Origin: Enchytraeus crypticus
Lineage: Eukaryota > Annelida > Clitellata > Enchytraeida > Enchytraeidae
NCBI GenBank assembly: GCA_905160935.1
Contig: CAJHZI010000740.1
Location: 310,001 to 374,000 of the forward strand
DNA: 64,000 bases
Direction of reading: 5' to 3'
The translations under genes were made by a program, and so were the position numbers. This document shows, in pieces, positions 1 to 13,300 of the stretch. The notes under the pieces were generated by a model. It did no database searches, was not told where the DNA came from, and saw only the letters and a list, made by a program, of their open reading frames with translations. Within the stretch, counting starts at the first letter, position 1. Each line of letters opens with the position of its first letter.

Positions 1-149
1 CTTCCGAAACTGGTCAGTAGTTTATTAGGTAATAAAAGAGATGGCTGATATAAGTGGATTCGACTTCCAGTATAAACCACTCTAGACAGTTTAAATATAA
101 CATAATGGCACACTGACTCAGGAAGCGCAGATGCTTGTTTAAGTCCGTT

Positions 150-375
150 TCCTCCTTCTTCTCCATGGTTATTAGTAATTGTTGCCTTGTGATGGCGCAT
201 CAATTGCAGCCGGCGCGGATTTAAGAGTAACCTTCCATCGCCCTGGGATTTTTCCTTCAAACCTGTCAACACTCGGCCTACCCAGATTGTCATCCACATT
301 TACTAATCGAAACTGATGCAGCTTAACTTCGATTATTGACGCTCAACTAAACCAAGTGCGCTAAATCCCGCGTTT
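150..375 (-). repeat. 5S rRNA-derived SINE, copy 1
   Basis: Minus strand carries TCGAAGTTAAGCTGCATC and a degenerate box-C-like stretch (GATTAGTAAATGTGGATGA), then a tail ending GGCAACAATTACTAATAACC shared with the copies at 5515 and 62440. Confidence 0.7.
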
Positions 376-919
376 ATGTAGCTATGTAGGCTATTCGGTT
401 TGGAGCTGATAACTACTGAAGTATAGGAATGGAGCTTTATTTAGTAAGTGGTCTATCGTCTTTTGTTGATACCATTGAATTTGATAAATGTTAACTTTGA
501 TTATGATTTTAAAATTATGCTTTAACGCCAATGATACAAAATAACCTTTTGAATTATAAAATTCTCAAGATCTGTACCAATGATAAAAACTTCTTAACGA
601 TACTTGTATAAATGTCTATAAATTAGAAGAGTAGATTATTAATAGATAGTATGTCTATACTCTTCTGGAGATTATAACAGATTTGGTATGTCAAAGAAAC
701 CACAATTACGCGGAGTGAATTAGCATTCTTCAGTGACGAATGGATGTGTAATAATATAAAAGAGTAATAATAGAATTGCTGTTCCTAGTTTTATCATTAT
801 GTATATACCACTTTTCTGTTTTACCACTTCCCAAGTGGCGAAACAGAAACACCACATAACCTATATATATATATGATAACACGCTAATAACAATGTTATA
901 TTATATACTCTCTCTCTCT

Positions 920-1135
920 CTCTCTAGTGTTCTGCCAAGGGGAAGGTCCAAGGTACATTTTCCTACTCACATGCTGCTTTTCAGGCTCCATAAGGAGCAA
1001 ACCATCGATTAACGAGAGAATCCCTTTTGCAAAATGCTATGCCTTATCCATACCTTACTCTACCCTATAGTTTGGGAATAATATGGCTTTTGATTTGGTT
1101 TCCCGTTGCCTTCTTCAGTAATATAAATGATTAAC
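920..1135 (-). repeat. SINE fragment with RTE-like 3' tail
   Basis: 3' half of the element also seen at 10105 and 10765; its minus-strand end (ACCTTGGACCTTCCCCTTGG) resembles the end of the RTE-like LINEs of this window. Confidence 0.6.
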
Positions 1136-1162
1136 TACTATTTAATCCTGGGGAAAAGTTTC

Positions 1163-1212
<50 letters not shown>

Positions 1213-1342
1213 GTGAAATCTCGGGAGGGGTTTCAGGGGTGCTTGGCCTCAGTGGACCTGGATGGGGACAGTCGGAGTCTGAGGCATCAGCCCATCAGCA
1301 TACTCCCCGAGCACAGCGACTTGATCATCGATGGGTGCGAAG
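1213..1342 (+). CDS. NRXN: Neurexin exon: C-terminal part of LG5
   Basis: Encodes VKSREGFQGCLASVDLDG and on to IIDGCEG, aligning with the RKGFQGCLASVDLNG block of neurexin LG5. The acceptor is unusual: about 29 nt of (TG)n run directly into the AG at 1211-1212, with (AT)n before that and no ordinary pyrimidine tract. It ends in phase 1 at a GTATGC donor. Confidence 0.93.
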
Positions 1343-4300
1343 GTATGCCAGCTGAAGCATTCTTTTTCTTCTTCTTCTTCTTCTTCTTCTTAGCTTTAAT
1401 CCCGTTTTACTGCAGGGTCCGCTTGACGACATGCCTGCTTCCATTTGCCGCGTTCGTGAACATCTTTCGAAGTTACCTTTACTGTGCGCATATCTTCGAT
1501 TATGCTATCAAGCCAACGATCATTCTCAAGTGAATTACTTTTGTAACTAATCTCCATTTTATAAAACATACCTTGAAGAAATAAATGTCCTAATAAATCA
1601 TAACTGTAAAAGCTGGTAAGACTAAGGTTAACGTCAGTTTCCTCACCCGAAAGCGATGTCAGTGAGTCTATGAAATGTATTAGTATACAATCAAATTGAC
1701 GGTATTCATATTCATACCTTTAAATTGTATGTGATTTGGGTGTTGCAACATGTCTCATTTCGAACTTCCAAATTAGAAATGAGACATTTACTTACTGATT
1801 CGATGGCCGAGTAGTTAGCATACTGCTTCAATAAGTAGGAGGTCATCGCTCAGAATATCTGCCGTTCTGTCGTTGGCAACATTGTTCTTGAATGAAACAG
1901 ATTTAAAGCTTGTTTTATGGCGTTTTTTATTTCTACGATAGTACGACTAGTTCTACATATGTCTTCGACGGTCCGGCTTTATTATCGTCTATAAACATTT
2001 ATGCCAGCTGTAACACTGAAATATATGAAGCAAAAATATAGAAGTATGAGAATAGAGATGGAAAAGCGTCCCAACACAAATAGTTGGTTGAATCTGTAGC
2101 AAGATCGGAAAGGTTCAGACTGAAAATATTTAGGCGCTTGGTTAAAATCCTCCGATCGCTCGTGACTGATCTCATATAAGGGTTAAAACCGACGTTAAGC
2201 TGGTGTATAGCTTTATAGACAAATCCAATGCTATCTCGAGTGCTGCTGGCTCATCCGAAAAGGATCTTCTGTGGCATAAAACTTAGAACCCTCAATTTGT
2301 ACTCATTCGGCTGTTAACATAGCTCATTCAAATAAATTTCATATGTCGTATGAATATCAGTGAAATTTAATAACTTGAATAATTTAGCCCGTTTAATTAG
2401 TGTAAGGAAACTATAAAATAAGACTCAGTTTCCGACATCAATGCCTTCCCCCACCCCCCACCCCCTCATACTCTGAACCCCGGTAACTCGCCGTTATCGG
2501 ATTTAGTAATATGAGGGGCTCTTAGTGCTGTGTTGTGCTTAGACTGATGTACGAGGCAGCTCCTATAAGAGGCTTTGACACCGGAACACGCTTCATGACC
2601 AATTTATCAATGCAGATTTATGATAATGCGTGGATAGGCGCAACGTGGGTACTTCCAGCTTTGCCACTTAAAATGCAGTTTAGTTTATATTCTGCATGGT
2701 TGACCAGTTAAGTCTGTTAGGTAGTTTGATATCCTAGATTGATGAATGGATGGAATAATGAATCTGTTCTTTTAGAATAACAAAAAGTGAATAGAAGTAA
2801 GGATAAAACGGGAACTTGTTCTCTTTCTCTACTCTTTACTAATCAAGCACATATGTCGACCAATGGCTGGCTCACTCTAACAGCAATCATGAATTTTTGT
2901 AAATCTGTTCTAGATGGGTAATTGATTAAAGCAGACAATAGTGTTTTAGTGCAGTTAGGTTCTCTTGTATGCTCGTTAGTTTATGCGTCAGTATCGACGT
3001 CTCGATCTGAAGAATTTCCTAATACTTGGTTAAAATTAACGCCTGATAGAGTGTTAATCTCTGTTGAGCGAGACACTACTTGTAATACCTGCTTCTTTTT
3101 TTCATGATAACAATAAGTCCAGTCGGCTAAGTTATTTATTTATTTATTTATTTCATTTATCATACGCACATGATATCACAATTGGCATACACAATAGACA
3201 GTTAGAGCGCATGAACGGATATAAAGGCCCACAAATGGCACTTACATATTCCGAATTTAAATAAAATAAAAAATAAAAAATACAAACATTTCCATTAATT
3301 ATTAATTAGGTTCTATTATTAATTAATTGATACCATATCTATTGATACCTTATACTGATTCCTATGATCTGTTGATATCATATCTATTGATATAATATCT
3401 ATTGATATCAGGTCTACTGTTATCATATCAATTGATATCATATCTATTGATACCATACCTATTTATACTTATGATTTATTGATGTCATATCTATTGATAC
3501 CTTATCTATTGATACCTTACCTACTGATACCTTGCCTATTGATATCATATATATTGATATCATATCTATTGGTACAATATCATTTGATATAACATCTATT
3601 GATATCGTATCTATTAATATCAGATCTCTTGATACCATATCTATTGATATCATATCTATTGATACCTATGATCTATTGATATAGTATATACAGATATCTT
3701 ATCTACTGATATCGTACCTATTGATACCATATCAATTGATATCGTATCTATTTATATTATATCTATTGATATTACATATATTGATACTGATCTCATATAT
3801 ATTGATATCATATCTATTGAAACAACTGCGTCGATAATTGGACTTCGTGACAACCTGCTGCAGTGATAGGAGATTGATGTGTAGAAAGATTTATCATAAT
3901 AATTTTGTTTATTTAATATCAAAGAACTTATCTCGATAAATAGGCCAATATATATTTTTCACTAGTATAACAGTTTCATGGTCAGTAACGGGTCTTCGAG
4001 GCTACTTCGTTTCCATAGTTAATCATATATTTGCTGTTGATGGCTCCAATAGGCAGCAAGCTCATATACGTGACTAAATTTCAAGTGTCCTAGAGGAAAT
4101 CCAATTGTTACTGGTTGATTTGAGCTTTGAACCAAAGCCACCTGCTGCCAAGGAAAGCACTCTAACCGTTACACCATATGTCCGCCCCAAATTAATTTAG
4201 CGATAAAATTAAATAGTTTAACCATTTTGAATGAGAACGGTAGATTATACTTTATTGCATTTGGCTTAATTGCTAATAAAGAATGAGTAAAATTATAAAA

Positions 4301-7300
4301 ACCAATAATAAAAGATTTTTCAAATCAAGCCTGCTTCTATACGCGCTGATTTTTCAGGCTATTATCACATTATTTTTTTAAAGACAGCACGAGTGAAGAG
4401 ACGACTTGAAGATATCCTGCGCTTCTGATCCTGTGTTAAGCATAGTATAAGCAGTCTTGCGTGGGTAGGACTGGCTGTGTGAGACAGGCTGCAAGCAACG
4501 TGTTGATGGCAGAGTTAGATTGACGGTAGGATTAGAGAAGGCGTCGCATCCCGGCTCCTGACTTGATGTCCGGTTTTATTTCAACGGATCGTTTACCTGA
4601 TACCTTGATTTATACTGCATCAGACTTTCATATCAAATTTACATCAGCCTGTAATCCAAATTTATAACTCGAGAGTAAGCCCTTTTCCACGTTCGGCTCC
4701 GAAACCCTGCGATCTCCTTCTAGAAAATAAAGAGAGAGGGCTGCTTTATTATTCTAGTTAATATTCAGTTTTGTCGACGATTCGTTTTATACGATGTATA
4801 ACCGGATGAAAGACTAATTAAACATTTCTGCATTGCAGGGCATAACGAACGTAATTGCAAAATCATAATAGCGGAATTGATATAGAAATACATGTAGATA
4901 AGATATTGAGCAGGACTGATATAGAGGAAGCATATTTGAGCACAAGCCCACCTTCTCTCTCTCTCACTCTCTATCTCTCTCTCTCTCTCTCTCTCTTTCT
5001 TTCTCTCTCTCTATCCATCCATCTATCCATACATCCCTTTCATGGTAACTTTTTTCGTAAAGCAAACAGTAAAAATTTTACTTTAACTACATCATACATA
5101 TGTATACAATCTAAACAGAGAAACCATATCCCCTTTTCTTCTGACTGAGTCTATCGTTAGAATTAGGCTATCATCCACACACCCCCTCTCAATGTCCTCA
5201 GGTTACAGCCCCCCTTTTGTTTCATTACAGAACCTGTTGGAGTCGTATAGCCCACATTAAAATAAGTCATCTAAATTAAACGAAGTTTGTGGTAAAAATC
5301 TAAACTAATATTGCAGTTATAAAAATTAGGCCTATACTTGGCTCAATAATGATACTTATTCTAGGCTGTGTCTTGGGGTTATATGATATTCAGCTTATTC
5401 GTGTACATTAATATTTCTATAATCAGTCAAAATAATTGACTCCGTGCTAAGAAATTAAAATTCATATGACAACCGCATATGTGTACATAGTTTCCTTTCT
5501 TAGTTGCTGGTTTTGATGTTTTTGTCATTTCCTCCTTTCAATCCATGTTTATTAGTAATCCTGCCTTTAATGGCGCAATCATGGCAGCCGGCACGGAATT
5601 AAAATTAACCATCCAAACCCTCGGGATTTTTTCATTTAATGCAGTAAACACTCAGTCTTCCAAGGTGGTCATCAATCCATGTACTAAGTGGGTCCGATGT
5701 AGCTTAACTTCGTTCATTGACACGCAGCTTAACCTACATCGCTAGATCCACCCCGTCAAATACTTATCAATCGATTGATTAATTAATCATCTTGGGTCGA
5801 ATAGCAGATTGCGCTTGTGAACTAATAGGATAAAAATGGCAGCACTAAGGAATATCATATTATATGTCGTTACGCTTACAAATTACAATTACAAATTACA
5901 ACTTTATAATTACGTATATAAAATATTGCAATATTACAATTACCACAGAGGTCACGCGATTTAATTGTTTTCATGTTAGAAATTTTCTGACCAATTATTT
6001 AATTAATAGTATGAGATCGGACCTGTAAAGATATAATTATAATATGAATTGATAAATTTCCAACTATTTTCATGCCTAATCGTTTATCTACTGCGAGCCT
6101 ATAATGTTCAAAATAAGGGTCTGTCACAAAGAGTGTGAAGACCAGCTTCGTATGAACTAGTCTACAAACATAATGTAATGACAAGGTGTGAATAATGGTC
6201 ATTATTAATTACAATTGTTCTTTATTTTGGTTATTGAGTTAGTAACATGAGCGAGCGTACGACTGTCTGAATGACTGATTAGTTGAATAACTAAATGAAA
6301 TTTTGTATAATCATTTAATGGCGTATTTAAATAAATGAATCAATATAATATTATAATGAATGAATAAACTGTACAACTCTGTAAAGTTCACAATCAATAC
6401 AGCCAATCTAGCACAAGGACAGTAAACGCAGACTTTGATTGATTGTTTGGTTGATTGTTTGATTGATTGATTGATTAGTTAATTTACTGATTGACTGACT
6501 GGCAGGTCCACCGATGATCTGTGACGCCACGTCATGTGATAATGGAGGACTCTGTGAGCAGGAGTGGAATTCTTACACCTGTAACTGTGATATGACGTCA
6601 TTCACCGGCTTAACCTGCTCAGAAGGTACTATCATACTTAAAACTGACATCGAATCTGGTGCTAATGATTTTAGACACATGATTGACTTCTTTTTTAGAA
6701 TTCTTTTCGAGCCGTTTATAGTCCCGAGCTGTTTTTGGGATTTGTTTTTATTTTCAATTTTGCTCAATGTTGTCCTAGATGACATCTGCAATCTAAGCGT
6801 ACATTTGCTTTTGCAGTTATATTAAGCACAAACAATTAGTTGCATAAGTTTTTCTAAAGTTTGATAATTAATTAAAACAGGACGATTTCAACTAATCATT
6901 CAATTAATAATAATAATAATAATAATAATAAAGGTTTAACGTCCGTTTTCTCATCCAGGGATGATGTCAGGGACGTCCCCAACAGCACATATCACTACAG
7001 ATCAATTCACCCAGACCAATCTACGAAAGAAATGTACTGAGAAGTAAGGTCCTAAACGAAAGCCAGTCCGGTGATCAAAAAATAGTCACGGTAGATTGAT
7101 TATGTCTATGGTGGGAAAAGGTAAGTTTTAAGCTTGCTAGAGAATGTCGAAAGAGAAAACAAGAGCGAAGATTAGCAGGTAAAGAGTTCCAGATTGTGGG
7201 TGCTGCGTAAGAAAAAGAACGTCTGCCCAATGACGTGAGAATATTTGGAACTGAGAGAAGATTGGCATCGGTGGAGCGAAGTGTACGTGAGGGGCGATAG

Positions 7301-10300
7301 GGAAGAAGAATTTCAAATAAGTAAGAAGGCTTGCCAAATCGCAGAGTTTTGAAAGTTAATAGAGCTATTTTATATTTTATGCGTTGATTAACAGGGAGCC
7401 AGTGAAGACTGCGTAGAAGAGAATTAGAAAGACAGCAAGTTTACAAAATAATAGTGAAACATTTTGCCATAAGCAAACGAGTCAGATATATTGAGCGATT
7501 TTCCTTCTCAATTTCATAAATTCCTTTCAAAGAATCAACGAGGTTTTCGCGCCATTCAGTGATATGAGCAATGATCGAAAGGAATAGCGAATATAATGAT
7601 CTCTCTTTGTTGCTAATAGATGCTATGCTTTTTTCTGTTCAACTTTGGGCAATATGAACGTTAAGTGCCGTTTAGATGTTAATTATAAGTATTGACATTT
7701 ACTCATTTATTTTAACGAATTTCACATCTGACACTATTTTAATAACATTATGTACATGTAGAAATTTTATTTAGCACAGATAAACAGGGAATATTATTTT
7801 TATTCAATATCATTAAATTAGGTGAACCGCGTGTAAATACGGTGTAATGATTACTTGTTGTTTTCGATACATTATAGTATTAGTAGTATTAATCTAATTA
7901 GAGTACAGTCTATATAACAGAGTATATTGTAATATCATAGTGCAATGCAGTGCTACTTAATCGATTCTAATTACTCGATTCTAATTAATATCGATTAATG
8001 AGTCGATGTATATTAATGGATTCTAATTAGTCGATGCTAATTACTCGATTCTAATTAGTCGATGCTAATTAGTTAATTCTAATTAGTCAATGCTGTTGAT
8101 TGATAAACTTAAGTACATGTACTTTACTCTGAGAGAGCTTGACCTCAAGAAAGCAAGATAGAAAGAGAAAGAGCTCAAGAGTTTGAGGAGAGATTTAAAT
8201 GAGCATTCAAAATAAATTTTATTATAACAAATATAGTTGGTTAATTGACTGATTTTATTAGTTAGTTAATTTGCTGTTTAGACGGCATAGCGTATGAGTT
8301 TGGAAGCAGAGGAGGTTTGATAACGTTCAGCTATCAGCATAATGAGAGACTCGACACGAAACAGGACACACTTTCACTCGGCTTCATCACCCGCCAGTCA
8401 GGGGCCATACTTGTCAGGGTCGTCAGCGACAACTCGAATGACTACCTAGAACTGGAAATTGTAAGTATATTAATTCTAAATTTCAATTTTAAGTGGAGGT
8501 GTATATTGATAAAACAAAACTATTGATAGATATATTATAAATTCGTGGACGTTTGTTTATAATATTTTATCATGTAAAGCTGAAATTCGGAATCTTAAAA
8601 TAACCGTCAAATGTTCGATTTAATTGTCAGGATGTATAAATACTTATTTTATTATTCCGTAATTATACATTAAACTATTTTTTAATAAATGCGATACTAT
8701 TTTAGTTACATCAAATTGCCTGATTAAAACCCACCTGTATCACTGCTTGATTAAAAAACAGTAAAATGATATACAAATTAATTTAGCATGATGGTCATAA
8801 TTTTACAAAATAGTGTAAAAAGTAGGAACAGGATAAACAGCTTTAAAAAATGTCTGCTTGAAGAAAAGAATAGCTGCATGACATTTTAATCTGCGTTTAT
8901 TGAATGACTTTAATTTAAGCTGGTAGTATTATGTGGTTTTACTCGGTAGGTAGAAGGTAACGTGTTTGCCGTGTACAACATGGGTATGACGGATCACCCC
9001 TTGGGGGAGCTATCAGTTAAAGTAAACGATGGCAACTATCACGTCCTTAGGTTCATCAGGTCTGGAGAAAACTCGACGATTCAGATTGACAACTTCCCAG
9101 CGGTATCGAAATATCCCAGCGGTTTGTAATCAGCATGTACTCAACGCTGTCATGAGATGTGATTAATTAGGCAGTTGACGATTGTTGTGCGAATTGGATC
9201 CGTAAATGTCAAAAGTTGCAAAGTGGTTATATTTCGCATGTTTATATCATAGCTTACTGAATGCTAGTGGCATTTTATGTTAAAGTTATATCATACGTAA
9301 GTGAGATCATTTAGCAGCTGATTACAAACTTAGAAATGAAGGACGCAGAAGAAAATATTTCTTAATTCGATGGTGAATATATAAATTATACAATTTTAGT
9401 AAAGTTGCTCTAAAATCGCAATCAAAACTACTACTAAATTGCTAATAGCGAATCCTTGGAGAATTGGAATGTTTGATTGATTCTTTGCACATTGAGAATT
9501 TTATTGTTTGGTAGACTCCACCAGTAGTCGAAATAAATTTCTCAAAAGAGGCGGAATTGATAGTAACTGAATCAATGTAATGTTCTTGTAGAATTAGTGA
9601 AATAATGTTAAAGTAAATAGAAAACATATTATAGCTATCAGTGTACGGATGAATGGTTTTAATTTAGCCGTATGTAACCAAAGCATAATTTAGAGTAACC
9701 TTATTGCTTTATTAGTAGCTTTAAATATAAAGGTTGAAATAGACTACGTAATTTTTCAAACCAATAAAGCAGTTGAAGAGACATCGGAGAACGGCACGTG
9801 ACGTTCAATCTACTTTGAATAGTGAACCATTTATACGATGTAGGTCAACAAGAACAACAATAGGCATACAGCTTACTTATTATAATTATAGGCCGATGCG
9901 AGATCATGAGTAAATTCATGAGCATCAGAACCTGTGAGAAAATATTGAGAAATATTGACAGGAGAAAATACTGACAGAGGAATATATTGACAGAAGAAGA
10001 TAATGAGTAATCAATCAATGGGAATACGTTGCTCAATAGAAAAGTCTATTCAACGTTAATTAATCGAAATTACCCAGCTATTAAATTAGTCATATATCTC
10101 TTTGCTGCTCTGCCAGGTGGCAGGTCCAAGGTCCATGTTCTTACTCAAAGTCTGCTTCAACGCTCATTCCGAAAATGCGTTGTCCTAATATTTGATCCAA
10201 TCGCATAGGGTAAATAATCGTTTTCAAATTCTTAATGGGGTCTAAAATTTAAGAAAATATGACTTTTGAACTGGTTTCCCATTGCCTTCCTCAGTACCTG

Positions 10301-13300
10301 CTTGTTGGCCTTTTACGAAATGTGCAGTTTATGGTTGCTCTATTTTAAAATATCACGGACACAACACGGGGAATAACTGCATATAAACTAAAACAATATA
10401 ACAATATAAAACCTGCAAAGTCGTATTTAATCAAGATGACTTTAAAGCAGAAAGGCGTGCAGACATTGTGGGCTGTCTAGTCATTTAATCTCACTGGTCA
10501 GAAGGGCTGGATGTAAATTGAGTTGTGTAAACTTGAAACGAATTTGTTTGTTTTGACGTGGATGCACAGGTCGTCAGATGAAGACGTTCAACAGCATATC
10601 TAAAGTCTACATCGGTGGCAAGAGAGACACAATGGGCCGACCACTGCGATCATTCACTGGAACGATTGCAGGTTCTACTAAAATTCAATATTCTACCAAA
10701 TAAAACACTCACAATATTGCATATTATTAAACTTAATTCGTAATATTATGACCTGTAATATTTCGTAGATATCCCCGTGTTGTGCTCGGGTGTGGTTGGA
10801 CCACTGCAGAATTGGGCAACCGCAAACAATCTACCGCGTGTACGTAAGAGGCGACTAAAGGCAGGAGCTGATGATGGCAAGAGGGGACCCACCTCACCAT
10901 AAAATATTTCCCCCAGGATTAGTTGATAATTAATCCACCTAACTGAGGAAGGCAACGGGAAACCACCTCAGAAGCCATATTTTTCCCAAGCTATAGGCTA
11001 CATAAGGTATGGATAAGGAATAGACTTTGTGAAGGGGTTAACTTGTTGATCTAAGGAGTGTTCTTATGGAGCGAGAAAGCAGACCTTGAGAATGAATATG
11101 TACCTTGAACTTGCCACTTGGCGGTGCACTGAAGCAGAAGATCATTAATAGGGTTATATTGCATTCAATGACATATGCTTTAGATCAAACATCTTTTCTT
11201 TTAAATTATTCTACTGCAACCATGCAATTGATGCTTATTTTATTACTTTCCTCTCATCACAGTTTACATGCAATGCACTATGTAGGAGATAAGATCATAT
11301 GCCTGTATGTGACTTTGTACATGACATAAATATATTTCTGTTTACATCCAGTATACGACCTTATGCAACTAATGTGGTATATTTTAGGAGTAGTACTAAA
11401 CGGAAGAAAGTTGTTAGATTTAACCGCCGAAGGAGATGGAAGAATAAAAGTGGAAGGCGACGTACGTCTTGTTACAAACCCACTGAGGCCTTATTACAGG
11501 TTAATATAAATTTAACAACTTGCTGTTTTTTAGTTAAAGCTTAATTTTAACTGAATTTCAATCGTTTAGAATATGTTTCCTTATCCAATAACACTCTCGG
11601 ATAGCTTGTGCCCATATCTACTTTGCGCTGCTTAACAAACAAACTGGAAAAGTACAAGATTATTTCATCAGGATCTTAAGCATGTGTAGTCCAATATATT
11701 ACTTGATTTAAATTAATGTAAATTGACACAATGAAACAAGCCTGATGTAGGGCCTACATGACATGAGGTTTGTTTTGAGAATTAATAAGTAGACAAAAGA
11801 TAAGGTTTAGTTATTTTTTGTTGAAGTGATTTCATTTTTAAAAGTGATTTCTATAAGATTATTACTATTTAGTATTAACTTAATATAATAATTATTTTAG
11901 TATATTCTATTAGTTAGTAAATCAATCAAAAGATACGGTTTAGTGTTTTATTGAAGTGATTTCTATTAGTTTTTTATTATTAGTAGTATTATTTTATTAT
12001 CATTACTTTCCATTACTTTGAATGTAAATAGACATGAAAAAAATAAAGATACGATTTAGTTATTTACTAGTGAAGTGATTTCTGTTAGTCACTTTTTCGC
12101 TCTTTAGAAGGCAAATAAATATTGATGTACTTTTAGTCATCAGAAGTTTGAAAATAGAAAGGATTCAATTATATAAAAGATATTGAGATAGATTACTTTC
12201 AATTGAATGCATCTCGTCTCAGTTACAAGTTTTTTATACAGGTATGTACGAAGATATGTAACGCACCATTTAACCTTCAGTAATGTACTGCTTTTAATAC
12301 TACGCAATCTATTTATAAGCTATTTTATGCTGACATTATTAATTTTTTTATTTACAGTGAAATGCCTTCTACTGAAGTTGAACCTAGAAATCCCTTTCAG
12401 AAAGAAATCTACAAGTTTAACTCAACAGTGATTGTTAAGGTTAGAGGAATATAATAAAATTAAAAATATTTTAGGCTTACTGTAGTCATCTCAGATATAT
12501 TAATTCTGATTACTGTACTTATTTTAAACTATTATAATTACTAACCACTTTTGATACCATTTGAGTTAAGACATAGTACATGTATTAGGCTCAGCTGCTG
12601 AATAAATTATAACTAGTTCTGTCTGAAGTTGGTTTTAGGATAGAGGCTCATATTTTGCCCACTGATTAACACTGTTATATTTGATAACACGCTCTTTCTA
12701 ATTAGCACAGCGCCTATGTGAATATAAATTTCGAATTAAAGAGATTCCAGAAAAATTTCTCCATGAACAGACATTCAAACTTCTGTCAATATCTCAAATA
12801 GAAACCTGTAAATACAACAGGTAAAAACTACGAGAAATACAGCAGGTAAATACTGCAGGTAAAATACAACTGGTAAAAACAACCAATAAACAAATTGTAA
12901 TTGTTTTAGAATGCAGATTGTGTAAAGAACCATGATGGCCGATGTAGAGCTTCTAATACCAATGCCTCTGATGACTTTATATTTCCTAAACATAACGACC
13001 GGAAGAGCAGCTCTACTGCTGAATCAGGGTTAGTAATTTCTGTTACTATAATAATAAATAAATACGTGATATTGATAATTGAATGTATAAAAATAATTAA
13101 ATACATTACAATAGCGCGGCTAAAATAATGATGGTTTGTTCATTGACTCAGTCACAAAAGGAGTTACTCTTAGAAGAATCAGAATTTCATTTCATTCTTA
13201 ATAAATACAATTAATTAGTGCACATGTTACGCGGTATCTTCGTCAATTGAATTAAAAGAAATAGGCGCATAGCTTAGCATTTGAACTCAACCTCATTGTA

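Larger units (their letters stand above)
1..1212. other. Neurexin intron, left edge
   Basis: No exon recognised. Contains a 5S-derived SINE copy (150-375), a SINE fragment (920-1135), short CT, AT and TG microsatellites. The preceding LG5 exon was not found and is probably outside the window. Confidence 0.6.

Noticed and set aside
1213-1533. 106-codon frame as a stand-alone gene
   Set aside because: Its first 43 codons are a neurexin exon; the rest reads into intron and a CTT repeat.
3459-3653. 64-codon minus-strand frame of Ile/Ser/Asp repeats
   Set aside because: Falls wholly inside the 15-bp minisatellite; the periodic protein is a by-product.
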